DNA from: Paragonimus westermani
Taxonomy: Eukaryota > Platyhelminthes > Trematoda > Plagiorchiida > Troglotrematidae
Assembly: GCA_008508345.1 (NCBI GenBank)
Contig: QNGE01003221.1
Span: 15,077-79,076, forward strand
DNA length: 64,000 bases
Direction: 5' to 3'
Part shown: positions 11,501 through 24,769 of the stretch, in pieces
How the letters are laid out: every line of letters starts with the position of its first letter
Numbering within the stretch: position 1 is the stretch's first letter
The notes under the pieces: model-generated
Seen by the model: only the letters and a program-made list of their open reading frames with translations
Told to the model about the DNA's origin: nothing
The model's database searches: none
Made by a program: the position numbers and the translations under genes

Positions 11501-13014
11501 ATGCGCATTGTGTTGTTAACTTAAAACAGTGGGTTGTCGAACCGTTTCAACTTTTGTGAGCCACAATTAGGCAGTCGATGTCACTTTACTTGGGATAGAC
11601 AAATGATAGACGACCGACACTCAGGTCTTAAAATTTATTTGAACATGCGCTGTCCCACCCTTCTAAACAGGACTCTGTGGTTTTAGTGACTGTTGCCCAC
11701 GTTCGGATAGGAAATGGTTCACATTTCGCGTCTGATGATGAAGACTTCGACACACTCTAGCCTACTTCGCATGTACAAGATTCGTACGGCCTTTGAAAGT
11801 TCTGGATTGGCTGAACCAATGGTTTCTAAACTGTTAAAAAGTTTCGGAAGAGTGCAGAATGTTTCTTGGGTTTTGGAAACTGCCTCATTGGGTTTTAGCT
11901 TTTAGGTGTGGTTGTAAATATGATTCCAGCGTTGAGTGTAAAGCGGAGTCATCATTATATCCATGTAATTTATGGGAACAATGTGGGTTTACTAACCCTT
12001 CTTCTGGGAATTTGGAAAACAGTTGGTGAATCCGCGAACACGGACGCCAATACGGTTGAATTTTCGATCAGTGTGGACGCGTTTGAATGTGATAAACTCA
12101 CTAAGGCCAGTCTCTTATCGGAGTCACATTTGCACCTAAGCGATCGCTGTGTCAGTTGGATCATTTTGTCGAGGAGACGATTATACTAATTCCTATGCCT
12201 TTTCCAGTTACACTTATTCTAGTGATCCCCTTTCTGGTTCTGTCTGACGTTTTGTGATTGGAACATTGCTAGGTTCGGTACATGCTTCAACAAGTTCCCG
12301 AATTTACTGACATTATCGGGTTCAATAAAAACGTGTCACCTGTGGATCGCCTCACAAGAGACCGCCCTGCATCTGAAACGGAAGTCCAAACCATTTCGAA
12401 GGACTGCTAACCGTTTCCTGTTAGTGAATGGCACCTGGACACCGCCGCTACTACGGTCGTCTTGGATGGTACGGGGATGCATGCGCGTTTCATGTCAAAT
12501 TGCCTGGCTCCACCGTCCCAGTGTTTTTGGTCGCCATGGCTCACAATCGATGGGTGCCAGCTGTTGATGCACTGTACGATGTTAGGAATCGGCATGCATC
12601 AATGAGTGAAAATGGACAATGTGGACGTGCGCCATTTTCATAACAACGCGTGCCGTCAGGGTAGTTTTTCTACCAGGCGATGGGTAATAAAATACCGCAT
12701 TCATGACTGAAACGGTGTTATAAGTTTTTGGAGACTGGCTGAAAATTTACACCCCCCCGGTAACTGAGATACATCATACTATTTTATGTTTTGGCCGTAC
12801 TGTTTATGGATTGTCACTTGACGTCATAGAGCTCTGTTTCAAGAATACAGGTTTGACACTCCACGGGGTACGCAGTTGGTTGTCTGTAAACCTGTACGAA
12901 TGCTGTTGAGCATGTTTGTTACAACGGGTCTTGTTCATGAATTGCAGAGAAGTATTCGACCGCGCACATCATGGGTGACAATTATGTTAGTGTTCTGCGA
13001 GGTGTAAGTAACAG
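8588..13014. other. Intergenic, no supportable gene
   Basis: About 4.4 kb with scattered short open frames, the longest about 108 codons at 10860-11186. None has recognisable domains or flanking splice sites that fit a known family. Confidence 0.45.
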
Positions 13015-13180
13015 CAGCTAGCATTGGCCAGCTGGTCTTATTCCTTCGGGTTTACGCTGGATACGTAGTGTGTGAGTGGAACCCCAACTGGTTCAGCGCA
13101 AGCCACCTGCGGTGATGGCTAATGCACAGGCGTCCTTTGGCTTCGGTCACTGTGACAGGCTAATCCGAACCGGATGCCGC
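13015..13180 (+). repeat. Dispersed repeat, copy A
   Basis: This stretch matches 35550-35740 in the same orientation with many substitutions and small indels. Shared blocks include ttggcc.gctgg, gtttac.ctggatacgt, gcaggc.tcctttgg/a and taatccgaa.cggatgc. The identity of the repeat is unknown; it has no coding signal I can see. Confidence 0.6.
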
Positions 13181-15227
13181 CAACCAGCCATAAACAGTAG
13201 CCCTCAGTAGGATGAGGCGGCACTCGAGGGCAAGGTTCCTCAAATTTTACAGTTTGATCAGGGATGAATGAATCTACTCAGTATAAGAATTTATAATTTA
13301 CAGCTGAAGTATGCTGTCGTACCGTCAGCTGGGTGTCATCTTCATGCAAAAAAGAAGTTCAAAATATCTGTCCATGAGCATCATATTGGTTAGGGCGCTC
13401 GAAATGTTATCCGTAGTTTTGCTTACGCAGATGCATGCTTCCTAGGCATGACGACATAGCACGTGCTACATGTATAAATATACACGCATACAATCGGGCG
13501 AAGTTGTACCCGTCATGGTGTTCTAGGTGAGTGGCCCCTGAGGTCGCCAACTATCACTCTTTAGGATGTTTCCTTTTGGGCCACTTCAATCATGTGGTCA
13601 GCAGTGAACGCTCACAAACCCTGGAGGAGCTAAGACTGATCATAATCACGAAATGCAACACATTCTGTGGGACTGTTTTCGTCATGTACCGGTGCCGTTT
13701 ACTGACTCGATTTGGTTACAGGGCCTGTTTTGGGTGAGCACTTCCAGTTCAAATTTCCGTGAAATGGTTTGGATTGTGGTTTTTTTTCGCGGGGTCTCCA
13801 CTTGTGTATAAGTAGGTGCACAAACATTTGTTTCTAGAAGTATGTGGAACGTGCAATTTTGTGTAGTTGGCTGTATGTTTCTTTCAATGTGCTCGAATGG
13901 ATCCGTGTATTTTTCAAATGATTTAGGCTTTTTAACTCTGATACACATTCGGGAATACCACAAAATCATTCGTTGGAATTCGGGAACTACAAAGCATTGG
14001 CTTTCAGAAAAAAGTAAGATGGATTGAAAATTTCTGAGGAGATAGATTAGATGTTTATGGATGTTCTGCTGGAATAGAATGGCAATTAAGCATCAGTGAG
14101 AACCACTAATATATCACTGTCTATGATGATGATGAGTTGAATGAACAGAACGCTTTGCATGTGAGCTTACTTTGTAAATTTTATCCCAGTTTTCGGTCTC
14201 CATATGAACGTGGTTTTATTCTTATAGGGCGTTATCACCAAAAGAATTAGGATTTTAATGTAGTGCTGCGTTGCTCTTTATAACGACGGAAAATGAAACA
14301 ATGCACTTCCAAATTACGAATCATGATGTGACTGAGGACAGTGAGACAAGCCGAAGTCTGCTGAACGAACCTATAAATGTCGAAATTAATACTCTTCTTC
14401 GTTGGTATGTCTGTTCACTGAGATCTGTGCTCTTTTCAGCACATATATGACCTTGTTCAGGACGTGAAGTCCTTCGACTATCGTTGCCACCCAATTTGGC
14501 AAGCTTACAAGTGGCAATGATAACCACTTGCAAAAAAACCTACCGACGTCGTTCATTGATCCTTTGGTTGACAATAGGCTGCGAAGAGTTCTGTTAGGTG
14601 GTTGTTGCAAAGGCGGAATTATGAATGTGTTTGTTCACTATAATCATGGGTGTGGTTTTTATTTATAAAGTTGCTTGATATTAGAGAAGCCAGTGGCTAT
14701 ATTGACATGAGCCCAGTTTGGACTTGAATGAAGAATGTTTGCTTGTGTACGCATTTCTGAGTGTGATGTAATGCATTCCTCCGCTTTCGTAGTGTCCAGC
14801 GGCTGTTCATTCTGAGTTTGAGTTTTGATTTCAGGTTGGTGTTACTGAATATGCTTCATTGTGTGTAGTCAGTATACGCGTCAAATTTCCTTCTGATTAA
14901 CGCTTTGCATTTTACGCCTTGCTGATGTTAAAGCATCGAACGTTTTTGAAATGACTTACACTCGAAAAAACCCGATTTCTGTTTGAAGTATACTCTTTTT
15001 CATGATGCACTCTTGAAGATGCTCTTCTTAATTACGGCTGTTGCTTGTCATTTTGTTGTGTTTACTTTTGTAACCGATTTGTTTATGACATTCCTTCACT
15101 TAATAACATTCTGAACCTTCCAGCTTTGGACTAGTTCCAGAAAACCACTGCTGCACATCCACGCCTTTCTAGTCTGCTTGCAACCGATCTCTGTCCCTCA
15201 CTTCCCACTGACGTGAGGCCATGTGGA
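13181..15227. other. Region upstream of the acyltransferase gene, nothing recognised
   Basis: No gene, RNA or clear repeat was recognised. The promoter and any 5' non-coding exon of the LCLAT1-like gene should lie here, but no core promoter motif can be called with confidence. Confidence 0.45.
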
Positions 15228-15500
15228 ATGGCGAACCATATCAAGGAAATCAAGCAACCCACACAAGTCAACGGTGACTCTCTACCATCTGAAAAACCTC
15301 TGCCTGTTCCTCCCGAACGCTTGCCAAAATGCGGTTTGCAAGGTGTACGGGCTGGTCTGTGTGTCGGTTTACTTTTGATATCAGCCTATTTGGGTTCAAT
15401 CTTTCTCCAAGGTCCACTGCTGCCGCTCGCTTTTATTGCTCCCAGACTGTTTCGCAGGACGGTCGATTGGACCATCGCTTCGTGGCTAATGTTTACCGAG
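15228..15500 (+). CDS. LCLAT1: LCLAT1-like gene, coding exon 1 (residues 1-91)
   Basis: This exon encodes the cytosolic N-terminus, the first membrane anchor (GLCVGLLLISAYLGSIF) and the conserved GPLLPLAFI..LFRRTVDW region of the LCLAT1/AGPAT family. I chose the ATG at 15228 (MANHIKEIKQ). The ATG at 15221 is out of frame, and the frame upstream has only a GTG at 15213. The exon ends at 15500 in MFTE, followed by a good donor (gag|gtgcgt), in phase 0. The protein has about 30 more N-terminal residues before the anchor than human LCLAT1. A 5' non-coding exon may exist upstream. Confidence 0.88.
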
Positions 15501-18223
15501 GTGCGTTACGATCTATCCCTTGAGATAGCAATCTTTTTGACTAAGGTAGTATTCCCTACACATTGTTTGTCTCAACTTTTATATATGCGATTCAAAGTAT
15601 GTTGCTTATATGCTTCTAACTTATCTATTCGATGCCGGACGCATCCAAGATTGCTTGGATTCGAACTTGCGACTATTGACCTTAATGTGGACTTCATTCA
15701 CGCTAGCGCACACACTATTCACTTTTATTTAAATTCTTACCCGGTGGTCTATTTTCGTTAACATGTTTTATTCGTGGATTCCATCTCTTATCGATTGAAA
15801 AGTAGGTTGCTTAGTTGTGTGGCATTTTGATTTAGATAGCGCTATATTCGGCGTTATTAGTCGGAGGTCATTTGCTCCTCTGTTACGATAACAGTATCAG
15901 CGTAACTCATTCTTCTATATATCGCAGTAAAGCATACTTTGAATTTTAGGTGTTCAAATCAAATTTACCGATTGATAAGCCGTTCTTACTTAACTCTCTT
16001 TCGGCCGTTCTTTTCGATTTGACTTGTCGCAAGTGGAACACCATTCACGTTTGATCGCACCTTTTGCATTCAAATAGATCTTTCTGGCTCGTTCGAGTCA
16101 CAGGTTCGAGGAGATCTGCGTTTCAAGCTGATTCAGAAGACCGTATTGCTCTTTTGTAAGGGTGTGGATGATTCGGTTAGTCGGGCTACATTACTGGAGT
16201 AGGGTGGATACGACGGTATGCGGACCAATTGTGCCAACATATTGTTCGCCCAGTTTAGGGTCTACAGGGAATCGTCGTACATATTCTTCATTAAAAGCGA
16301 TGTATGTCATGGTTGTTCATTCTTCCACTTTTATCACACTGTCACATACAAAATTGTCTACCATGCTCACTGGCTTTAAACATTGGTACCCTTCCCCGTA
16401 AGAAACTGATTGAACTGGACTCTGGTGACAATCGTGTACTGTTGTTCCGCAATTTTCAAGATACGTGAAATGATGTTTCCGCCTTGTGCTGTAATTTAAG
16501 CTGTGTTTGGCAACCCAAAAGTAGAAGGTTCTCTTTCATAATTGTGACAGTGATGTTGAAATAAGACTGGATAATGATGTTCTGGTGGTTGGTGATTAGA
16601 TTGTTTGCTTTGGAAACTGTCTTAGAAATATGGGAAGTGAAATTGAAACTCTGTTTATGAAGGTAGGACAATTCTCCATGCATCACATAAACTTAGTGGT
16701 CGCATTTCTGGGACCATATTTGCAGCAGTTTTACCTTAAGATCGCTGTGGATTGATGCTAGTAGAATCTTCGATCATCGGCGTTTGATTTCTATCGCATC
16801 CATCGGACGGTATCAGCGGGCGGGCAGTCTAGGGGCTAGATGTTGAATTTTGCCTGTAATGTTCCCTCAAGCTCAACCATTCAAACTGTAGAAATGCATA
16901 AAGTTAGGTAATTAGGCCGTGTGCCTTGGGAACTACGTCGGCACTAATGTAGAGTTGCAAGTGGATGAGTTGGTAAAGCTAGATGAGAACAACTACTAGT
17001 GCGTTAAGGGCTGTAGATTATGCTTGTTTCACGGACCGTGACCCTCTTGGCTAGCCCAAATTCTGACTAAAAACTTCAAGGGTATGACGGTAAGTGTGTT
17101 CAGTGGCGCTAACGTTCTCGTCGTTCACTTGAGCTGCCCATGAAGTAAGTGCAAATTATGGGGCGAGATAGTAGAACTTGCAACAAGGCTGTTTGTTTAC
17201 AAGGCACGGACGCCTTGATGTTGGTTGTATGAGTCTAGGCACAAGGAATACAGGAAGTAGGTCCCATTCTCTCCTATTCTTTTGACTTCCAAGTACTACG
17301 TGGATATATGGCAATTAAACGTCAGTGTGTACCATCGCTGTAATGCTGGTGCTGATTGTCGTGACTGTCATGAGTTTGCATCACCCTCCCTAACGTTTTT
17401 CGATTGCCCACGATGTTCAGAGATGGAGTGCCTGTGGCCCATTTTAAAGATGTGCCATTCTCTAAAGCCTTTGATAGCAAAAATAACCAACCGACCTTTT
17501 TAGGACCACTTTGTAAAAACTAACGATTCATGTTCCGGGAGATTCTTTGAAATTTGTGGGAACTTTAGTCACCGAGTGTACCAGGAAATGACCGTTTTCT
17601 CCTGAAGTTACGTCATTGTTTACTGTTGTCCGCCCTGAAATAAGCGATTAAATTTCCCGACAGGTGTTCCAAAAGCGGTGAAATCAGTGTGAGACTATCA
17701 GTTGAAGAAATGAGACGGTTGCCGTACTGCTGAATATGCAACGCGGTTTTTTGGCCAACTACGCTGTCACATGGACTTAATGAGAGTGAAGCCGTCACTT
17801 GCATTGCCGTCTTGCGAGCTCTTTTTATGTCCATACTTGTGAGTGGTTCGTTAGCTGACGGTATAGAATCACTAATCCTTTGTAAACCCTGTGTAGAGGT
17901 TAGTATCGTTGTAACAGATGGATTTCTCTCTATAGCAGTCTCCATTTCACTTAAGAGCCTGAGTCCTGTGAAGTTGTCGCTTGAATGTGTGTACCGTAAA
18001 GCAGTCTAAAAAGGAAAGAATGCGAACCTTCGTAACTTCGTGTAACTAAAACAGAATCACGTTTGTGGTATTTGGAGCCTTAAAAACCTGGGCTAAAAAT
18101 TCTATAGAACACGAAGGTTAGTTTTTGGTTTATAGACTAGGTGAAACAGCTTTCTAGTATGGTTCAGTCGTAGGCGTATAGTACGTGTAATAACATAACA
18201 CAATATTTAAATGAATCAACAAC
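15501..18223 (+). other. Intron 1, left part
   Basis: Non-coding intronic sequence up to the second Penelope-like element. No further elements were recognised. Confidence 0.6.
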
Positions 18224-19317
18224 GATACTTCTGACGTTGCGATCACCACATGTAAACTTTTCCAAAGCAACTGTTCAATCAACTGATTGATTACACGAGT
18301 AAGACGTGTTAGCAGATAGCCAACTCAGTCATGTGGCTGTGATTGAGTGTTTATCAGTTGGTCATTGAATCTAGGCCCTATCCTCTGTGTATGCATGTGT
18401 GTTTATATGATCGCCCGTGGCATTGACAGGGATGGTTTGCCTGATATGATTCCTGCAGCCTCCACCGAGTTCACCTCGCCAACTGTGAACAAAGGCTTGT
18501 CTGGTTGGTTGCAGTGTTACAAGACCATAAGTTTCCAAAGCTATTCGTCAATAAGCTCATAACCACGTGTGTGATACGATAAGAGGAAAACGTAGACCGC
18601 TTCCATTAGATTGGCTTGTCAAGTGGATACGTTTGGAACAATCAGGAAAGTTCTACCAGTAATTTCTTTTACCTTGACAACTGTCTACAACGCCATCGGA
18701 TGAAGACGAAAGACTCAATCCAACCACATGGTCATACAAACTGCGTTTACCGGATGAACTGCACACAGTGCAAACCGAATACGTTGGCCAGACGTTCAGG
18801 TAATTGAAGGTTGGGAGTAGGCAACACAAAAGACGTGCACGCTTTCCTTCAAGAAGTGCCGTACATTTAAAAAAAATAACTGGAATGTGAATTGGCCATA
18901 ACATTGCGTGTTAGCTAAAAGTCATAAAATCGATTAAGACAACGTCCGAATATTATAACGAGGTTTCAAATGTTGCACTGAACGGATTCACACAGAGTTC
19001 CATGAGATCAACATCTACTCTGACCGTGACAACCGCAGTGACGCTGCCACCATCTCGCCGTTTGGATAGGTCTAAGGGCGCGGTGTGAAATGAACCCGGT
19101 GCAAATCACAGAGGTCGTATCAGGCGATCTCATAAACACATGGATACACGAGGATAGGGCCTAGATTCGATGACTAACTGATGAACAGTCAGCCACAGCC
19201 ACATGATTAAATTGGTTATTTGCTAACACGTCTTACTTGTGTAATCAATCAGTTGATTGAAAAGTTGCTTTGGCAAAGGTTACTTGTGGTGACCGCAACG
19301 TCGGAAATAGAAATATC
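18224..19317 (+). mobile_element. Second, degenerate Penelope-like element with inverted terminal repeats
   Basis: Arms 18224-18415 and 19123-19317 are reverse complements over about 192 bp. Shared blocks include gacgttgc, caatcaactgattgattaca, aagacgtgttagca, catgtggctgtg and ctaggccctatcct. Between them, in plus orientation, is the remnant of a PLE GIY-YIG endonuclease. Its arms do not resemble those of the 7.1-8.6 kb element, so this is a different PLE family. It lies in intron 1 of the acyltransferase gene in the same orientation as the gene. Confidence 0.82.
18640..19078 (+). pseudogene. GIY-YIG endonuclease remnant of PLE family 2
   Basis: The plus strand reads HTNCVYRMNCTQC near 18735-18775, then, after a small frame change, YVGQTFR, a stop, LKVGSRQHKRRARFPSRSAV and HLKK. 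The CxxC-like NCTQC followed by YVGQT, an Arg, and QHKRRA (where REH or EHKRRA is usual) is the PLE-type GIY-YIG nuclease. An in-frame TAA at 18811-18813 and later stops show decay. The tail through 19078 (HEINIYSDRDN region) is probably its C-terminus, but this is less secure. No reverse-transcriptase palm was found, so the copy is strongly 5'-truncated. Confidence 0.78.
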
Positions 19318-20711
19318 GATTTTCTCAACATCGCTGTGTTACTGAACTTTTGATTCCTCTAACTGTCACCACAGCGTGCGCACTGTACTTGTTTTCATCA
19401 GAATCACTTTTGGTTCAGACATTCCAAACATGGCAGTATGTTATGTGTAGAGTGTAACTCTCAGAGGCGTTACCACAACTACGAAGTTGGCTGGGAGACT
19501 TAATGTAAGCATCGGTCAAACGTTTTTGCTTTCAGCTTACTCTCCTACCATTTTTGGTTGAATGGTTATTGATTGGATTTGGAAGTTCTCTTGAGACGGG
19601 GCGTCATTTCTCTTCTGAGCTATATGAAGCATTGATCAATGTCTGCTCTCCTGCAGACGGCATACAACTTACGAACGCATATGTTCGATTAGATCAAAGT
19701 TCGTCGTTGTCAGTAACCATTGTTTGGCCGCCTCGAATCTGATGTAGAAAAGATACGACTATTACTCATAACTCCCTTCCGAAACAAAAGCGGTGTTTGG
19801 TGGAAGCACTGTGTCCTCAGTGACTGAGTTTGGGACATGTCAAGGTGAACAGAATGTTGGCTACTAAGCGTACTGATCTCGTCTCGCAGGCTTTTTTGTC
19901 CATAATTTTAGGCGTGCGTTCAGTTGAAAATTCGAACCCCAGCTCATCGGTGATCGTAGCACCTTACGGTGACCTCGACATGTATCATGGTAACAAACTG
20001 TTTGGGGTTGCGACATAAGCTGCCAATCAATTGTAAGCTCATTTGTTTTAAGTTTGAATTCATCCAATTGTACGTTGTTTCGTCTGGCTTTTGCATCTGG
20101 GCTGTAAGTATGTTTGCTGTACCGCCTTTTGCCGATTCCGCACGGATCACTTGGTGCTCTTTTTGATTGAAGCGTATAACTCTTACTCTTTCTGACACCA
20201 GTTTCCATGAACTGCTGTATTTTCGTTTTGTTCAGACTTTATTGACTTTTTTGTTGCTAAGATTTATCGTGCTTAGCACCGAAATTTGCTGTCGTTTGAA
20301 TTCTGTCATTCACGTTCTTCCGGGCATTTTTACAGGATGAAAAATAACTGAAGTCCATCGATCTCCGGAACTATTCGATTTGTAATCCTCTTGTTGGTGT
20401 TGGTGCTAACCGCTTTACGTCGAACATGCTTCGTGTTACATTCGTTTTCCTGAAAGGAAACGACGCTGTCAGGGGGGTTTTATGGTTGCGGACCAACTGT
20501 TCTTTGTGCTTCTATTCGGTAGTACATTGGATGGTTTTATCGGAACACCCTGTTCATGCTAAACACAGTCATTTTTTGCTATCTCCCGCAAAACACGGTA
20601 TGAATGTGCATGAAGTTGTTGGAATTTTGGGAAAACAGCTGTTTTTTGAATGTGGTGCAGACTGATTAAGCCTGATGCATAACTGTTCACCTTATACTCT
20701 CACACCCGTAG
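19318..20711 (+). other. Intron 1, right part
   Basis: Nothing was recognised in this stretch. It ends in a pyrimidine-rich acceptor (ctctcacacccgtag) at 20711. Confidence 0.6.
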
Positions 20712-21026
20712 TTTTTGATGGTCAAACTCATGCAAGTTCGCGTTCGTCAGTTTGGTGATCCTTTCAACGCAAGTAGTGATGGGCCTCGCGTCAGCCTGTT
20801 TCTGCTCAATCATCGCACCCAGTTGGATTGGTTCTTCTCTTGGGGACTGGGCGTTCCGGTTCAAAAAATGAAAATCATTCTCAAGGAGCCATTGGCTCGT
20901 TTGCCCGGTGCCGGCTGGGCGATGCAATGTGGTGCATTTGTGTTTCTGCGTCGTCAGATTGCCACCGATCAGGCACGGATCGTTAAATTGGTGTCCTATC
21001 TGTTGAATGTAGACCGAAATTGTGAA
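20712..21026 (+). CDS. LCLAT1: LCLAT1-like gene, coding exon 2 (residues 92-196): catalytic HX4D
   Basis: A 315-nt exon in phase 0 at both ends, between acceptor cccgtag and donor gaa|gtgagt. It opens with FLMVKLMQVRVRQFGD, matching the LLETMFGVKVIITGD segment of the human enzyme. It then carries NHRTQLDWFFSWG, where His and Asp of HX4D form the acyl-transfer site. Next come KEPLARLPGAGWAMQCGAFV and FLRRQ, the second conserved block that helps hold the glycerophospholipid. It finishes at RNCE, just before the FPEGT exon. The frame has no interruptions. Confidence 0.95.
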
Positions 21027-21589
21027 GTGAGTTTTGCAGTTGTATCTAGCTGAGATGTTTGAGTATGTTGGCTTAGTTAGTCATGTTTTTATTAATGTTT
21101 CCACCAACTAGCGCGACTAACCGTCGTATGGTCAGCATTTCATCTTTTCATATTAGCGCGAACTGCCCCTGACAAATGAAGTCACGGATGTTTGTTTGGG
21201 GCAGGTTACGTATGACCATGTTCTGAATCAAGCGCAATTTGAGATGCTGATTAAACTGACCTTCGTAAGGCTGTAGATTTTATGTATGATTTTTTTTGGA
21301 CGAAAATGTTGCCGTATCATTTTCCTTTGACCTTAATCGTGAGTACTCACAAAATCAGTCATTCCATACAGCCGTCTCGCAGTATAAACTGGATCTTCCT
21401 ATCTGCTGCATACAGCAGAGTGGAAACATGCTATTGCTGATCCCTCCCCCACCGTCTTGTCAAATTTGACTCTCCTTTCCAACCCTATTTCCGGGGATTA
21501 ATCTGCAGGTCCCACAATTGGTATACCTAATCATAGTAACACTGCGTCGGTAAGTTTCCTCTCTTACCATTCAACTTCAGGTCCCCCTC

Positions 21590-24165
21590 GTCCCTTGCGT
21601 AAACCTGGAATGCGAAGTGATATAGGTGTCTTAAACGTTCGCACTCTAAAACAGATGGGTCAGCAGGCGGCTATCGCACGAACGTTAGACACGTTGAATG
21701 TCGATGTTTTCTTCATCTCGGGACAGTAGTCAACGTATGGGACTAACAGCACCGCGTTGTCCATCCGATGCTGGTCATACGCTTCGGGTGACTCCATGGC
21801 TGCCGTTACCGGTCAGGCTGGAGTAGGTATGGTTCTCAGCAGAACGCCCACAGCCGCATTTTTGGATTGGATTCCTGTTAACAGTAAACTTTTTGTCGTT
21901 CGTTTAGCAGGTTCTGTTAAGGCCAGCTCCAGACACAAAACTTTGTGCAATCTTTTCATTGCGTCTGCTTACGCTCCTGTTGACTTTGGTGACTTCGGCG
22001 TGAAGGACGGTTTTTACTCGGACCTAGTCTCTTTTCTTCGGTCGACACTTGGTTCTGATATAGTCGTTCTGGCCGAAAATATGAACGCCCATGCCGGCCG
22101 CTTTGATAAGTCCTAGTCATGGTCAGGCGGCACGCTCGGTTTAGCATCACATCGGGCGGATAATGGTGGGCGATTGTTGCAGCTGTGCACTGGGTATAAG
22201 CTATTTTTGGACAACACTAGCTTTAGACATCGTGCTTGTCGTTGTTTTACTTGGCGCACACCTTCTCCAACTCAGACTTGTTCTCAGATAGACCACATAG
22301 CTATCAGTTACGGGTAGCTGGACTCCGTTCAGGACTGTCGTTCTTATTGCAGCACATACTTGGAATCGGACTGTGCGTTGGCACTTTGTCGTTTCGTTCT
22401 TACTTGTGCTGGGCACTGACCTCACCGACAGCAACGACTGGTTGCTGAAAAACTGGCTGTGCTGTCGGTAAAGCGTGAATACCAAACAAACATAGAAAGA
22501 ATCCTTAAGAGTTCTAAACTTGAATAGCCTAATAGCTGTTGGATCGAGATCTCAGAGGCAATTCATGAAGTAGATACCATAGCCTGCGGCACAGGGGTGC
22601 ATGGGTTGAACAGACATTGAATCTCGGCGAAATCCTTGGGGTCGTTAGGAGCCAGACAGAACATTCTCCTTCGCAGATAATATAACAAGTTTAGAAGAGA
22701 TATCCGTAGGAAGCTGAAACGTATTCTAGAGGCTGATCGTGAGACATAGTTAGTGGAAAAAGTTGAGGAAATTGAAGCCGCTTTTGCTTCGGGGAACATC
22801 GGTGGACTCTTCAAGCTTATCCGTGCTACTGGTCCCAGGTGACAGTCTGTCAGTGAAGCTATCAGCTAAGTAGATGACACACTCATGCGTGATAGGTCCA
22901 GAGGGTTAAAGCGGTGAATGAAACACATTGGGGGTAAACTTCGCTGGCCTCCTGCTTCTACTGTGTTACCACCACAAACTTGCAGTGTAGCACCCTGATC
23001 GGTAGAGTTGGAACCACATACTAAGGCTGAGGTCCGCAACTGCATTTCGGCTCTCAAACGTAATAGGGTTGCTGCTGTAGGTAGTCTGGTGCCGGCACTT
23101 TTCAAAGAAGTTGGGGAGGCATTCGTAGACTCCTTGATTCAGTTGTTTAAACTTATGCTGTTTCAACTTACGACCGATCCCATCCCTCTGTGCTGGGGTC
23201 ACGCGATACTTGTTTCTATATATTCGAGAAAGGTATCGGGGACTTGCGAGAACCATCGGGGAATTAGTTTCACCCCAACCATTTTTAGGGTTCTGACATC
23301 CATTATACTTCGTCGACTCACTGCAGTTTGAGATGTAAACATTAGGGAAGAGCAGGCAGGGTTTCAATCGGGGCGAAGATGTGTAAGTCAAATTTTTTGC
23401 TCTTCGTCAAATTCTGGAGCGGCGTCTTGTTTAGCGCCGGCCAACAATCGCCGTAATTCTCGACCGTAAAGGTGCGTACGACTCGGTGGATTGATCTACT
23501 CTTCAATAGTCGTTTAAACGCCTGTGTACTGATCAGGTATATGAATATACTGTTGGTGCCTTATTTCCATACTTCAGCTCAGATTGAGGTTTACGGTGAT
23601 CTGTCTGACAGTTTCAGCACCCGGGTTGTTGTACTTCAAGGCCGTCTACTCTTACCATTTTTCTTTAAAGGTGTCATGACCGAACTAATGGAGGACTCTC
23701 TGTGGTACTAGCATGATGCCGGTGTGGATCGCTTAGCAGAAGGAAGACTGACCGACCGCGATCATACTGACGACAAGGTTTTGCTGTTTGACAACTTTCA
23801 AGCAGCACAAACAACCCGAGACGCTATTTCGCGCCTGGATAAATACTTTGAAGTGCGATTTGCAGCCTTCAGGGGCAAAGTGGTTCTGCAAGATTGTTAT
23901 GATTATATAGGGTTATTATTAGATGACGAATTTATGGAAGTTGTTGACCGGTTTGTATACATCGTCAGCTGTATCGTCGGCAACGGAGGTGAAGGGAATG
24001 AGATAGAAATGCGTATCTCTAAAGCTAGGTCGATGTTCGCCAACATGAAGCATCTGCGATGACCGAGGGGATCTCTATCACGCATGACGTTAGCATACAT
24101 CAGACAACGGTGGTCTCACGAAGTGTGAAATGTGAATTATACTCTCGGTCAATAGGTCAGAAACC
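21590..24165 (+). mobile_element. Decayed LINE (non-LTR retrotransposon), endonuclease to reverse transcriptase
   Basis: Plus-strand copy in intron 2 with the whole order of a LINE ORF2. Endonuclease: GVLNVRTLKQMGQQAA near 21625, a VLAENMNAHAGRFDKS block near 22065-22113, DNGGRLLQLC near 22160, and FTWRTPSPTQTCSQIDHIAI near 22250. Reverse transcriptase: EVRNCISALKRN near 23030, GISFTPTIFRVLTSIILRRL near 23265, the damaged D-motif region near 23760 (HTDDKVLLFD, where FADDI is usual), and RISKARSMFANMKHLR to about 24060. Stops and frameshifts occur throughout. The tail that other copies have (VFDHRCLR...) is largely lost at the junction with a gypsy fragment. Confidence 0.85.
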
Positions 24166-24720
24166 CCTGCAAAGGCTTCCGGTGGATTCTATGGAACCCC
24201 TTCATGGGCAGACATGTCTGACAAACGTGAATGCTGAAACCAAGCAGCCAGAGGTCCATAACCTACGATGACCAGGCGGAGAGAGTACCACACGGAAGTT
24301 GTTAGAACTCTTCGGCTAGTTCGAACGTTGGCTACGAAAAACGGTTCTTAGTTTACTTCATTCACCTCCCGAAATCACTGTCAGCAGCTGGCCATCCGAC
24401 ACGTGATCTCAAGCATACCACACCCTATCAAATCGTCAAGCCGAAAGGTTCGTCAACATCTTCAAACACCTCATAAGACCATACACCCGGATGTGTAATT
24501 TGGGCAGTGTTTTTCTAACTGTTGGTTCGAGCGTGACCAGAAAACAAAACTACGCAGCCGAGGTTCCGTTCGGGAAGTATTCAGGTGCTCACTGTGAACG
24601 TGCTTGGACGCCTGTCGTGTGGCGAGCTCCCGGGACTACTTCTCTTTTTGAATGTTACGATGAAGGTGTTCCCGTAGGTCTCCACTATGACCTGCGCGTG
24701 GCCAAGTTTTAATGGCGAAA
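24155..24720 (+). pseudogene. Ty3/gypsy integrase fragment
   Basis: Plus-strand integrase core and C-terminal part. It begins with RLPVDSMEPLHGQTCLTNV (where families have HVDFAGP...), then PEVHNL, STTRKLLELF, and a damaged second-Asp region (TKNGS then a stop, where SDNGSQF is usual). QLAIRHVISS and SNRQAERFVN follow with the third catalytic residue, Glu. After 24490 the frame reads on through PVVWRAPGTTSLFECYDEGV to HYDLRVAKF, resembling the gypsy C-terminal domain. It is inactive because the second Asp is lost and stops are present. It directly follows the LINE and directly precedes a gypsy RT fragment of opposite orientation. Confidence 0.78.
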
Positions 24721-24769
24721 GTCATAACTTGGTCAAAAATCGAGTCTAGTTAGGTCGCCTCCTTGATGG

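Noticed and set aside
19178..19184. CTGATGA in the right arm of PLE family 2
   Set aside because: No GAAA strand at a suitable distance, and the left arm has a changed sequence (ctgataa in its reverse complement), so a hammerhead is not supported.
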